23,668 nt of DNA from Methanobacteriota archaeon (GTDB lineage: Archaea > Thermoplasmatota > Thermoplasmata > Methanomassiliicoccales > Methanomethylophilaceae). The notes beneath the pieces were generated by a model that was given only the letters and a program-made list of their open reading frames with translations, was not told the origin of the DNA and searched no databases. Within the stretch, counting starts at the first letter, position 1, and each line of letters begins with the position of its first letter. A program made the position numbers and the translations under genes. Shown in pieces: positions 7,371 through 13,349 of the stretch. Location: assembly GCA_012719315.1 (NCBI GenBank), contig JAAYAP010000064.1:1-23668 (forward strand), written 5' to 3'.

Positions 7371-7988
7371 ATGGAACCCGTTTACCGGAACTTCAGAGAA
7401 GACGACATCCCGGAGATGGCGGAGATCATGAGCCTGACCTGCGACGTGCGGGGTTACACCCTCACGGACGATCAGAGGCAGATGATCTTCGAATCCTACC
7501 TCGCCGAGCTCCTCGCACGCACCACCTACGTCTGCATCGCTGATGTCGACGAGACGATCGCCGGCTACATCATGGGGGGCGTCATCGGCGACGAGACCGT
7601 CCGCGACTGCTGCCGCGGCATCGCCGACCGCGGCCCGGGCGGATCGGAGGGTGACGACGCATCACTGATGATCAGGGATCTCCAGGCGATATACGATACC
7701 GACGAGCGCATGCTGTCGATGTGCGGCGAATGCGGATTCGATTCGGAGCTCATGATGTACATAATGCGCCCGCAGATGAAGGGCATCGGCATCGGCCGCA
7801 GACTGCTCCTGGATTTCATGGACCATCTGCGCGGAAGAGGCTGCAGGAAGATGTTCTTCTTCACCGATTGGTTCAACGATGCGCACGCGTTCATGCATAT
7901 GGGCTATGTCCAAACCGCCTTCGCCATGGTGGAGCAGGGTCCGGAAGGCAAGAGCTACCCATTCTACATCTTCAGCAAGGATATCTGA
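7371..7988 (+). CDS. GNAT-family N-acetyltransferase
   Basis: A 205-residue GNAT protein that should transfer an acetyl (or acyl) group from acetyl-CoA to an amine. The N-terminal YRNFREDDIPEMAEIM is the usual first strand and helix. Motif A, the pyrophosphate-binding loop QMKGIGIGRRLL, lies at about 134-145. A C-terminal FTDWFNDAHAFMHMGYVQT corresponds to motif B, where a small residue after HAF stacks near CoA. An acidic, cysteine-containing insertion (about 80-125, including CGECG) sits between the central strands and is longer than in minimal GNATs. The substrate is unknown. The ATG fits a leaderless transcript (TATA 29 nt upstream). It is divergent from catalase, but nothing ties the two functionally. 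A six-base-pair hairpin follows the stop. Confidence 0.86.
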   Translation: MEPVYRNFREDDIPEMAEIMSLTCDVRGYTLTDDQRQMIFESYLAELLARTTYVCIADVDETIAGYIMGGVIGDETVRDCCRGIADRGPGGSEGDDASLMIRDLQAIYDTDERMLSMCGECGFDSELMMYIMRPQMKGIGIGRRLLLDFMDHLRGRGCRKMFFFTDWFNDAHAFMHMGYVQTAFAMVEQGPEGKSYPFYIFSKDI

Positions 7989-8013
7989 AAGCGAAGGCCC
8001 CGGATGGGGGTTC

Positions 8014-8029
8014 CCCGGCAATCGCCGGG
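8014..8029 (+). terminator. Hairpin after the GNAT gene
   Basis: CCCGGC and GCCGGG form a perfect six-base-pair stem with the loop AATC, 25 bases after the GNAT stop and before an A-rich stretch. It is probably a 3'-end hairpin. The core closely matches another palindrome at 8284-8297. Confidence 0.4.
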
Positions 8030-8081
8030 ATAAGAGAAAATTAAGACGTTTGACCCTCCGCGGATCCGGACGCTGTCCGGC

Positions 8082-8159
8082 TCACTTCTTCTTGTCCTTG
8101 GGATCCGCTTTCTTGACGGGGGCGCTTTTCTTGTCGTCTTTCTTGTTTGTGGCTGCCAT
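8082..8159 (-). CDS. 25-residue lysine-rich miniature protein
   Basis: An open frame of 25 codons beginning MAATNKKDDKK and ending DPKDKKK before TGA. It is about 40% lysine with several aspartates, no hydrophobic core and no cysteines, so it is probably disordered and may contact nucleic acid or ribosomes. The case for a gene is the upstream signal. AGAGGTGAT, a near-complete complement to the archaeal 16S 3' end, stands five bases before the ATG. TTTATAAT (8205-8212) lies at the right distance for a leader of about 24 nt. I do not recognise a family. It sits alone between convergent GNAT and the divergent nitrilase leader. The alternative is a chance short frame behind another RNA, but the SD-plus-TATA combination makes that less likely. 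Confidence 0.62.
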   Translation of the reverse strand: MAATNKKDDKKSAPVKKADPKDKKK

Positions 8160-8163
8160 GAGT

Positions 8164-8172
8164 ATCACCTCT
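8164..8172 (-). promoter_or_regulatory. Shine-Dalgarno site of the lysine-rich miniature gene
   Basis: AGAGGTGAT-type sequence on the minus strand, about five bases before the ATG at 8159. It is among the best ribosome binding sites in the window and decides this small start. Confidence 0.65.
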
Positions 8173-8204
8173 TTTAACGGCGATTATCCACATCTGTACG
8201 GCAG

Positions 8205-8212
8205 ATTATAAA
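8205..8212 (-). promoter_or_regulatory. TATA box of the lysine-rich miniature gene
   Basis: TTTATAAT on the minus strand, predicting a transcription start near 8183 and a leader of about 24 nt. Confidence 0.5.
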
Positions 8213-8251
8213 TCATGCATCCTTACATATTTTGTCTATATCCAGATAAGA

Positions 8252-8259
8252 TTTATAAT
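8252..8259 (+). promoter_or_regulatory. TATA box upstream of the nitrilase leader
   Basis: TTTATAAT on the plus strand, predicting transcription from about 8277-8281. This leaves roughly 100 nt before the first codon compatible with the nitrilase fold. Confidence 0.5.
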
Positions 8260-8280
8260 CCGATATTCCGATATGGGTGG

Positions 8281-8381
8281 AAGCCGGCGATCGCCGGTCC
8301 GCGGTACCCGCGGGATCGGTCGCCCGCGGATCGATCGAGGCTGTGCACGGTGCGGGAACGGAGACGATCGAGGCGAAGTTT
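8281..8381 (+). other. Hairpin-rich 5' leader or small RNA candidate
   Basis: A 100-base stretch between a good TATA box and the nitrilase start. It holds a perfect 14-base palindrome at 8284-8297 (CCGGCGATCGCCGG), an inverted repeat CCGCGGTACCCGCGG at 8299-8313, a possible GCGGG/CCCGC stem at 8310-8327, and a 9-base direct repeat GATCGAGGC at 8333-8341 and 8366-8374. It ends in five T residues (8379-8383). It could be a structured leader, a small RNA ending at the T-run, or simply the N-terminal extension of the nitrilase read from GTG 8277. No known riboswitch or box C/D motif was recognised. Confidence 0.35.
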
Positions 8382-9206
8382 TTGCAAGACCTTAAATTGG
8401 CGTTGGTCCGAATGCGGTCCCTTCTGGGAGACACACACGCGAATCTGGAGAAGATGACGGGGTTCGTCGACCTGGCCGCCGAAGAGGGTGCGGATATCGT
8501 CTGCTTCCCGGAGATGTCGCTCACCGGCTACTCCTCGGAACACGGCCCCGGCGATGTCATCGGCGAGGACGATCCCGCTGTCGTGACGATCGGCGACCTC
8601 GCTCGTGATAAGGGCCTCGTCATCGTCTTCGGATTCATGGAGGAGAACGGCGGAGGTCTTCCGTACCTCACGCAGATGATCGCATCTCCCGACGGAACGT
8701 CCATGAGCTACCGCAAGACGCACCTGGGATCGAGAGAGGACGGAAGGTTCGCGAGCGGCGATGCTCTGGACGTCTTCAAGACGGACAAGGCGGTGCTGGG
8801 GCTCGCCCTGTGCTGGGAGGCGCATCTGCCCGAGGTGTTCACCGCTCTCAGGGAGCAGGGTGCCGAGCTGATCCTCGTCCCCCACGCATCCAACCTCGGG
8901 GGCATGCGGCGCAAGGAGGCTTGGATGCGATACCTGCCTGCCAGGGCCTGGGACAACGACGCGTACATCGCGGCCTGCAATGCCGTGGGGGACAATGCGA
9001 AGGGATCGGTGTTCGGCGGAGGATCGATTGTCCTGGACAGGAAAGGGGGCATCATCTCCGAGGATTTCGACGGGACCGAATCCATGGTCGTCATCGGATT
9101 GGACGGCTTCGACCGCGATGACGGACCTGACGACGACATGCGCGACATCAGGTTCTTCCGGAGAAGGCGCCCGGAACTGTATCGGCGGACACACGGCTCG
9201 GGATGA
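8382..9206 (+). CDS. Nitrilase-superfamily (carbon-nitrogen) hydrolase
   Basis: A 274-residue amidase of the nitrilase superfamily hydrolysing a non-peptide C-N bond. The catalytic triad is visible: Glu44 in CFPEMSLTGY, Lys112 in SYRKTHLG and Cys144 in LALCWEAHLPE. The remainder (VPHASN, RAWDNDAYIAACNAVG, FGGGSIVLD) fits the alpha-beta-beta-alpha fold. The substrate is unclear; omega-amidase, N-carbamoyl-polyamine and simple amide hydrolases are all possible. The start is uncertain. The first conserved strand is LKLALVRM, so TTG at 8382, preceded by GAGGCGA, is chosen and gives a typical length. GTG at 8277 would add 35 residues of non-family sequence, and ATG at 8412 would delete the first strand. 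The gene is followed 98 bp later by a PP-loop amide-forming enzyme with its own promoter. Confidence 0.9.
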   Translation: MQDLKLALVRMRSLLGDTHANLEKMTGFVDLAAEEGADIVCFPEMSLTGYSSEHGPGDVIGEDDPAVVTIGDLARDKGLVIVFGFMEENGGGLPYLTQMIASPDGTSMSYRKTHLGSREDGRFASGDALDVFKTDKAVLGLALCWEAHLPEVFTALREQGAELILVPHASNLGGMRRKEAWMRYLPARAWDNDAYIAACNAVGDNAKGSVFGGGSIVLDRKGGIISEDFDGTESMVVIGLDGFDRDDGPDDDMRDIRFFRRRRPELYRRTHGSG

Positions 9207-9276
9207 CAGCGCACATCCTCGGAACAGACCGCACGGGAGTCCGTGGATGCGGATGCCGTCCGGTCACCCGTCGCAG

Positions 9277-9284
9277 TTATAGGC
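9277..9284 (+). promoter_or_regulatory. TATA box deciding the PP-loop gene start
   Basis: TTATAGGC begins 28 nt before the ATG at 9305. It favours that codon over the earlier in-frame start at 9203 and predicts a leaderless transcript. Confidence 0.5.
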
Positions 9285-9304
9285 CGGTTCGCCATCACCG
9301 CATC

Positions 9305-10123
9305 ATGTTCTTCAGATACGGCGACCTGAGGGACTCCCTGGTCGCCGCCGTCAGAGAGGGTTCCGAAGGCAGAGAGGTCGGCGTCGCGTTCTCCGGCGGA
9401 CTCGACTCCGGGCTCATAGCGGCGATCGCCAAGGAGCACGCCGACACGGTGACGCTCTACACCTGCGGAGCCGACGGCTCCCACGATGTGATCATGGCGA
9501 GGGATCTGTCGGAGCGGATCGGGCTCCCGTGGGTCCACATACGGATATCCGAGGACAATGTCGAATCCCTCATACGGGAGATGATGACGGCCACGGGCGT
9601 CCGCGACCCTTTCACCATCTCCTACGAGTTGCAGCTGTTCTGCGTCTGCAAAGCCTCGACGGAGGAGGTCGTGCTCACCGGCCAGGGTGCCGACGAGTTC
9701 TTCATGGGATGCGCCAAATTCGTCGATTGCCCGTATGAGGATTACGAGATCCTCAGGAAGGACGGCGTGAGAAGGCTTCTGGAGGTGTCCGTTCCCTGTG
9801 AGAAGGAGATAGCCGCTCATTTCGGGAAGAGCCTCGCATACCCGTACCTCGACGAGGAGGTGTTAGCGGAGGTGGGGAAGCTGGATCCGGCAGAGCTGAG
9901 GCCGGCGGACATGGGTTCCAGGAAAGCCGTGCTCAGGGATATCGCCGCCGACCTGGGATATCCCGTCATCGCGGGAAGGGTGAAGAAATCCTCGCAGTAC
10001 GGCTCGGGGACCACCGATATCATCCGCGCCCTGGCGAAAGGGAAGAGGATGCTGTTCAATCAGTACGTGGAATCGATCCACGAGGGCATCGTGAACGGAG
10101 TTCCACCCGCGGATGCAGAGTGA
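9305..10123 (+). CDS. Asparagine-synthetase-like PP-loop protein without glutaminase domain
   Basis: A 272-residue protein equivalent to the C-terminal synthetase domain of AsnB. The ATP-pyrophosphatase loop SGGLDSG spans 30-36. The second nucleotide motif LTGQGADEFFMG matches the SGEGADE element of asparagine synthetases, and YPYLDEEV matches the PFLD element. A KKSSQYGSG stretch near 230 resembles the basic tail that binds pyrophosphate. The N-terminal class II glutamine amidotransferase domain (initial Cys) of AsnB is absent, so free ammonia or another protein must supply nitrogen if it makes an amide. Family members activate a carboxylate by adenylation. The frame opens at 9203, but the first 34 codons are arginine-rich and not family-like. 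The real acceptor is unknown. Confidence 0.86.
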   Translation: MFFRYGDLRDSLVAAVREGSEGREVGVAFSGGLDSGLIAAIAKEHADTVTLYTCGADGSHDVIMARDLSERIGLPWVHIRISEDNVESLIREMMTATGVRDPFTISYELQLFCVCKASTEEVVLTGQGADEFFMGCAKFVDCPYEDYEILRKDGVRRLLEVSVPCEKEIAAHFGKSLAYPYLDEEVLAEVGKLDPAELRPADMGSRKAVLRDIAADLGYPVIAGRVKKSSQYGSGTTDIIRALAKGKRMLFNQYVESIHEGIVNGVPPADAE

Positions 10124-10260
10124 AGACCGTGTCGACGGCCTCGGCGCTTCCATTGCCGATCCCTCCGTGTTCGCGGAGGCATCCTTCAAAAGAGGTGTGT
10201 TCTCATCCGGATTCAATTCCGGAATCGATTCTTTCAGAAAAGCGTCTATCCAGATGGAGG

Positions 10261-10372
10261 TGGTCCCCACCCCCTGATTTGAACAGGGGACCTGCTGATT
10301 TCAGCGGCTGTATCGGATCTCTCCGAGAACACTCTACAGTCAGCCGCTCTAGCCAGTCTGAGCTAGGTGGGG
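10261..10372 (-). tRNA. tRNA-Tyr (GTA anticodon) with a 34-nt intron
   Basis: The cloverleaf can be drawn by hand on the minus strand. The acceptor CCCCACC pairs with GGTGGGG, discriminator A73 is present and CCA is encoded (10261-10263). The D stem is GCTC/GAGC, the anticodon stem GCTGA/TCAGC and the T arm CCCTG-TTCAAAT-CAGGG. The anticodon GTA lies at 10335-10337. An intron fills 10300-10333, at the canonical site one base 3' of the anticodon (between positions 37 and 38). It contains TACAG, able to pair with CTGTA of the anticodon loop as expected for a bulge-helix-bulge substrate of the splicing endonuclease. The C1-G72 pair is the known archaeal tRNA-Tyr identity element. The cognate synthetase is at 20393-21460. 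Confidence 0.95.
10300..10333 (-). other. Intron of tRNA-Tyr
   Basis: A 34-nt insertion between tRNA positions 37 and 38, removed by the archaeal tRNA splicing endonuclease. Without it the anticodon stem-loop closes normally. The exact edge can shift by a base because A occurs on both sides. Confidence 0.88.
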
Positions 10373-10395
10373 ACAGGACATGATTAAGGCGACCA

Positions 10396-10403
10396 TATTT
10401 AAA
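10396..10403 (-). promoter_or_regulatory. TATA box of tRNA-Tyr
   Basis: TTTAAATA on the minus strand, about 30 nt before the mature 5' end. It predicts a precursor with almost no 5' leader. Confidence 0.6.
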
Positions 10404-10433
10404 ATTAATGGCAATCGGGCCGCGCTTGCGCGC

Positions 10434-11177
10434 TCACCCGATGTAGTTCAGGTCGTCGCATTTGGTTTGGGTCTCGGCTTCCTTGATTCTGGAGGCCAAG
10501 GCGTCGATCTGATCCGTCTTGTCGCGCAGCTCGGTGAGGTCGGGATCGATGCCGAGCATCTTCGTGAGCACCGCCACCGTGGCCAGGGCGGCCTTATGGT
10601 CGACGAAGAACCCCGAGGTCTCCGCCATCAGGCAGATGGACTCGATGCCGTGCATCTTCCCGAATCCGATCAGCAGCCCGGCTGCTCCGACGATGCCCGC
10701 CTGCGGGTCGTTGGGCGAGAACACCACGCCGTATCCGGAGAACTCCTGCTTGATGTCCTTGGTGGAGACCGCTCCCAGGACCCGCGGCTCCTCCACGATC
10801 TCCCCGAGGCCGTAGCCGCCGAGGGTGACGATCCGCGAGACGTCCAGCTCCAGGAGGATGTCCATGACTCTGCGCGCGAGGCGGAACTGACCCTCCTGTG
10901 TGGAACCCTGGTGTTCGCCTCTCAGGAAGACGACATCCCTGTCGTCGACCCTGGAGTACCAGAGCTCGTTGCAAGCCATCTCGACGACGCTGTCCTCGTC
11001 GAGGAGGACCTGCGGCGGGAAATCCTCGGAGTAGATCGTCGCGAAACGCTTCGCATCGGTGGAATCAGCGATGAAATCACCCGCGACCTTGCCGACGTTG
11101 CCGATGCCCGGCAGGGCTTCGATGAAGAACGGCCGGCGGAGCTCGGGTCTGGTCTCATACCTGATGATATCTGCCAT
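10434..11177 (-). CDS. PAC2-family protein (proteasome assembly chaperone family)
   Basis: A 247-residue PAC2-fold protein. It has the N-terminal RRPFFIEALPGIGNVGKVA, typical of archaeal PAC2 proteins (GLPGIGxVG), then FLRGEHQ, VTLGGYGLGE near residue 120 and the GAAGLLIGFGK segment near 170. The C-terminal 45 residues are helical and charged. Eukaryotic PAC2 helps assemble the proteasome alpha ring. Archaeal members form multimers, but their biochemical role is not settled. It is the last gene of the L44e operon: its ATG lies inside the end of nop10 (23-base overlap) behind GGAG, which implies coupled translation. This position next to nop10 and aIF2alpha is conserved in many euryarchaea. 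Confidence 0.93.
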   Translation of the reverse strand: MADIIRYETRPELRRPFFIEALPGIGNVGKVAGDFIADSTDAKRFATIYSEDFPPQVLLDEDSVVEMACNELWYSRVDDRDVVFLRGEHQGSTQEGQFRLARRVMDILLELDVSRIVTLGGYGLGEIVEEPRVLGAVSTKDIKQEFSGYGVVFSPNDPQAGIVGAAGLLIGFGKMHGIESICLMAETSGFFVDHKAALATVAVLTKMLGIDPDLTELRDKTDQIDALASRIKEAETQTKCDDLNYIG

Positions 11178-11343
11178 TGTCTCCGTACTCCTCTCTGATC
11201 GCGCGTCTCCGGTACACGCCGTACCTGTCGTCGGGCGAATACCGCATCGGCACGGGGCAGACGGCGGCCAATCCGCATGAAGGGCACGCGGACGAGAGCG
11301 TGTATCTCCCGCAAACGGTGCATCTCTTGAAGTTGGAACGCAT
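11155..11343 (-). CDS. nop10: H/ACA ribonucleoprotein subunit Nop10
   Basis: A 62-residue protein, the usual Nop10 size. Nop10 binds Cbf5 and stabilises the catalytic core of the H/ACA RNP that pseudouridylates rRNA. A zinc ribbon CTVCGRYTLSSACPSCG occupies residues 8-24. It is followed by the proline-rich linker and YSPDDRYGVYRRRAIREEYG, which forms the helix contacting Cbf5. The frame extends upstream to 11400, but the ATG at 11343 is one base past the aIF2alpha stop and gives the family N-terminus. The gene overlaps PAC2 by 23 bases at its 3' end. It is shorter than most ORF cut-offs but unambiguous. Confidence 0.96.
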   Translation of the reverse strand: MRSNFKRCTVCGRYTLSSACPSCGLAAVCPVPMRYSPDDRYGVYRRRAIREEYGDNGRYHQV

Positions 11344-11344
11344 A

Positions 11345-12127
11345 TCAGCGGCTCTCGCGCCTGACGTTGGCCGTTCCGCCGGCGGAAACCATCGTCTCAA
11401 CGGCCTTGTTGGTCACGTTCTTCAGGATGTCCTCGGCCTCTTTGTATTCGTCGGCCGTGACCACCACTCTGTATTTCGGCGAACCGACCGAGGTGATCTC
11501 GACGTTGCCGCCGTCGGCGGCGGCGATCCCGGCCAGCAGTGCCGCCCGGATGCGCTCGACCCCGTCCGGCGCAGACGAACCGAGCTCCAGGATGCTGTCG
11601 ATCTGGACGAACGGCGGGGCAACGTTCTCCCCCGCCACTTCGATGAACATGTCCAGCCAGTCTCCGGAGAACTCCTCTTTGAATTCTTCGGGCGATGCGA
11701 CCACATGTTCGAACGCGCCGTACAATGTCTCGTAGTAATCCAGCAGATCGTTGCCGAAGAGGCTGTAGGTCTCGTCGACGCTGACGGACATCCGCTCGGC
11801 GATGATCTCCATGAGCTTCTCGGCTTTCTTCTCGTTCTTCCACTGCTGGATCTTCTCTCTTTTCTGATGATCGTTGACTGACTTGAGGGAGAGATCTATG
11901 TGGCCCTTCTGCGAATCCACGCCCAGAACCTTGCAGACGACCTTCTGGCCCTCCCTGACGTAGTCCCTGATGTACTTCACCCAGCCGGTCGCCACGTCCC
12001 TGACGTGGACGAAACCTTCTTTGTCGTTGTATTCATCCAGTGTCAAGAAGGCGCCGAAATTCTTGACGTTCACGACGGTGCATACAACCAGCTCCCCGCT
12101 TTCGGGGAAGCCTCTGGCCCTCGACAT
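11345..12127 (-). CDS. eif2a: Translation initiation factor aIF2 alpha subunit
   Basis: A 260-residue alpha subunit of the heterotrimeric aIF2 that brings initiator Met-tRNA to the small ribosomal subunit. It has an S1-type OB domain (about 9-86, with VVNVKNFGAFLTLDEY and HIDLSLKSVN), a helical middle domain (about 87-175), and a C-terminal alpha-beta domain that binds aIF2gamma (KYRVVVTADEYKEAEDIL). The first ATG that gives a proper S1 domain is at 12127. It overlaps the S27e stop by one base (TGATG), so the longer frame to 12268 is rejected. The gene order L44e, S27e, aIF2alpha, Nop10 is a classical euryarchaeal operon. Confidence 0.97.
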   Translation of the reverse strand: MSRARGFPESGELVVCTVVNVKNFGAFLTLDEYNDKEGFVHVRDVATGWVKYIRDYVREGQKVVCKVLGVDSQKGHIDLSLKSVNDHQKREKIQQWKNEKKAEKLMEIIAERMSVSVDETYSLFGNDLLDYYETLYGAFEHVVASPEEFKEEFSGDWLDMFIEVAGENVAPPFVQIDSILELGSSAPDGVERIRAALLAGIAAADGGNVEITSVGSPKYRVVVTADEYKEAEDILKNVTNKAVETMVSAGGTANVRRESR

Positions 12128-12294
12128 CAGCCTACTACCTCTAGCACTTCGCCCTTGATCTCGCCGACACCGCCTTTGGGTGCCACGAGCACAGAATTGC
12201 AGACGAGGCATGTGACTTTGGTCGCAGCCTTCCTGAACACGATCTGCTCGTTCCCGCAATCGGGGCATTTGACCTTTATGAAATCATTGACCAT
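12127..12294 (-). CDS. rps27e: 30S ribosomal protein S27e
   Basis: A 55-residue zinc-ribbon protein of the small subunit. The four ligands are in CPDC (about 10-13) and CLVC (about 29-32), separated by the usual basic spacer. The C-terminus GGVGEIKGEVLEVV is the normal beta hairpin, slightly short for the family. The ATG is five bases downstream of the L44e stop, and the TGA overlaps the aIF2alpha ATG. Translation is therefore probably coupled through the operon. Confidence 0.97.
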   Translation of the reverse strand: MVNDFIKVKCPDCGNEQIVFRKAATKVTCLVCNSVLVAPKGGVGEIKGEVLEVVG

Positions 12295-12299
12295 GGGAT

Positions 12300-12578
12300 T
12301 CACTCCGTGAGTTCGAACTTCTTCGCCCTTATGCAAGGCACGAGGTGGGCTTTCTTGCAGGTATCGCATCTGTATCTGATGTTGATCCTCTTGGTGGGCT
12401 TCTCCCTGCCTTCCGGTTTGGGCCTGGGGAAACCTCCGTAACCTGCCGTCACGGCCCTGAATCTCCTCTGGCCCCACTTGAGCTCGCTAGCCTTCCTCTT
12501 CTTGACCCTTTCGACGCTGTGGGCGGTGTGGGTCTTGCAATAGGGGCAATAGGTTTTGATCGTTCTGGGCATCTTCAT
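12300..12578 (-). CDS. rpl44e: 50S ribosomal protein L44e
   Basis: A 92-residue zinc protein of the large subunit near the E site. It starts MKMPRTIKTYCPYCKTHT, carries the first cysteine pair CPYC at about 11-14 and the second set CDTCKKAHLVPC at about 71-82. The central GQRRFRAVTAGYGGFPRPKP is the conserved segment that reaches into the ribosome. A GTG three codons earlier is possible. The ATG at 12578 has AGGTGAT four bases upstream and matches the MKMPR/MQMPRR starts of homologs. It heads the operon and is transcribed from a clear TATA box at 12622-12629 with a leader of about 22 nt. Confidence 0.97.
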   Translation of the reverse strand: MKMPRTIKTYCPYCKTHTAHSVERVKKRKASELKWGQRRFRAVTAGYGGFPRPKPEGREKPTKRINIRYRCDTCKKAHLVPCIRAKKFELTE

Positions 12579-12621
12579 CAATATCACCTGTGAAGTATCG
12601 ATAGCTTGCTAATAAGGAGGT

Positions 12622-12629
12622 TATATAAA
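12622..12629 (-). promoter_or_regulatory. TATA box of the L44e operon
   Basis: TTTATATA on the minus strand, the strongest-looking box in the window. It predicts a start near 12600 and a 22-nt leader that includes AGGTGAT. Confidence 0.7.
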
Positions 12630-12679
12630 ATCATATCTTCATGGCGCGGGCGTGCCGCGGACCGTCGTATCCGGGGGCC

Positions 12680-13348
12680 TCATCTCTCCATGAGGGTCAC
12701 GCTCCCGTCGGCGCGGGAGACGAGCACCGCGGAGGCGGTGTTCAGGAAGAGGCCGTTCTCGACGACCCCGGGGATCACATTCAGCCGTGTCTCCAGGAAG
12801 AACGGGCTCGCGATGCCGTCGAATCTGCAGTCGTAGATGTAGTTGCCGCTGTCGGTGACGAAGACCCCGTCCCCGTCCATCCTGAGCACGGGTTCGCATC
12901 CCTGTTTGCCGAGGGCGTAGGCGGTGCGGCTGTGGCCGAAAGGCACGACCTCGACCGGCAGGGGGCAGCGGCTCCCGAGCTTGTCGACGAGTTTGGTCTC
13001 GTCCACCACGATGACCTCGAGCACGGTCGCCGCGGCCACGATCTTCTCCTTGAGCAATGCTCCGCCGAGGCCTTTGATCAACTGCAGTTCCGGATCGACC
13101 TCGTCGGCGCCGTCGATGGTCACGTCGATGTGCGGGACATCGCAGAGCGGCACGACCTCGATCCCGCAATCCTCCGCGATCCTGTCGGTCTGAGCCGAAG
13201 TCGAGACGCACCTCAGGTCATATCCTCGGGAGACCAGCTCCCCGATGCGCCTGATCGCATGGTACGCCGTCGTCCCCGTGCCCAACCCCACGGTCATGCC
13301 GTCCTTGACGTAGTCGTCGACGGCTCTCTCGGCAACGAGCTTCTTCAG
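12680..13348 (-). CDS. rpiA: Ribose-5-phosphate isomerase A with disrupted start
   Basis: Interconverts ribose 5-phosphate and ribulose 5-phosphate. The family motifs are all present: GLGTGTTA (phosphate loop), TIDGADEVD (catalytic Asp), KGLGGALLKEKIVA (catalytic Lys and Glu) and VDETKLVDKLG. The first in-frame ATG (13297) would delete a conserved helix. Family-like codons for LKKLVAERAVDDYVKDG continue upstream to CTG at 13348, before an in-frame TAG. An ATG at 13353 overlaps the creatininase stop as ATGA but runs into TGA after two codons. One extra G after that ATG would restore M-D-L-K-K-L. So either one base is missing (real frameshift or sequence error) or translation starts at CTG. The body of the gene is intact and without other damage. 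It is coupled downstream of the creatininase-family gene. Confidence 0.9.
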   Translation of the reverse strand: MKKLVAERAVDDYVKDGMTVGLGTGTTAYHAIRRIGELVSRGYDLRCVSTSAQTDRIAEDCGIEVVPLCDVPHIDVTIDGADEVDPELQLIKGLGGALLKEKIVAAATVLEVIVVDETKLVDKLGSRCPLPVEVVPFGHSRTAYALGKQGCEPVLRMDGDGVFVTDSGNYIYDCRFDGIASPFFLETRLNVIPGVVENGLFLNTASAVLVSRADGSVTLMER

Positions 13349-13349
13349 G

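Noticed and set aside
8273..8390. Short ATG frame (about 38 codons) starting at 8273 after the TATA box
   Set aside because: Arginine- and glycine-rich translation without family similarity, and the ATG is only 21 nt past the TATA box, closer than the 28-30 nt used elsewhere.
10124..10260. Possible small RNA or terminator between the AsnB-like gene and tRNA-Tyr
   Set aside because: Short inverted repeats such as CTCCG/CGGAG and CCGGA/TCCGG exist, but there is no promoter box and no T tract to support a gene.
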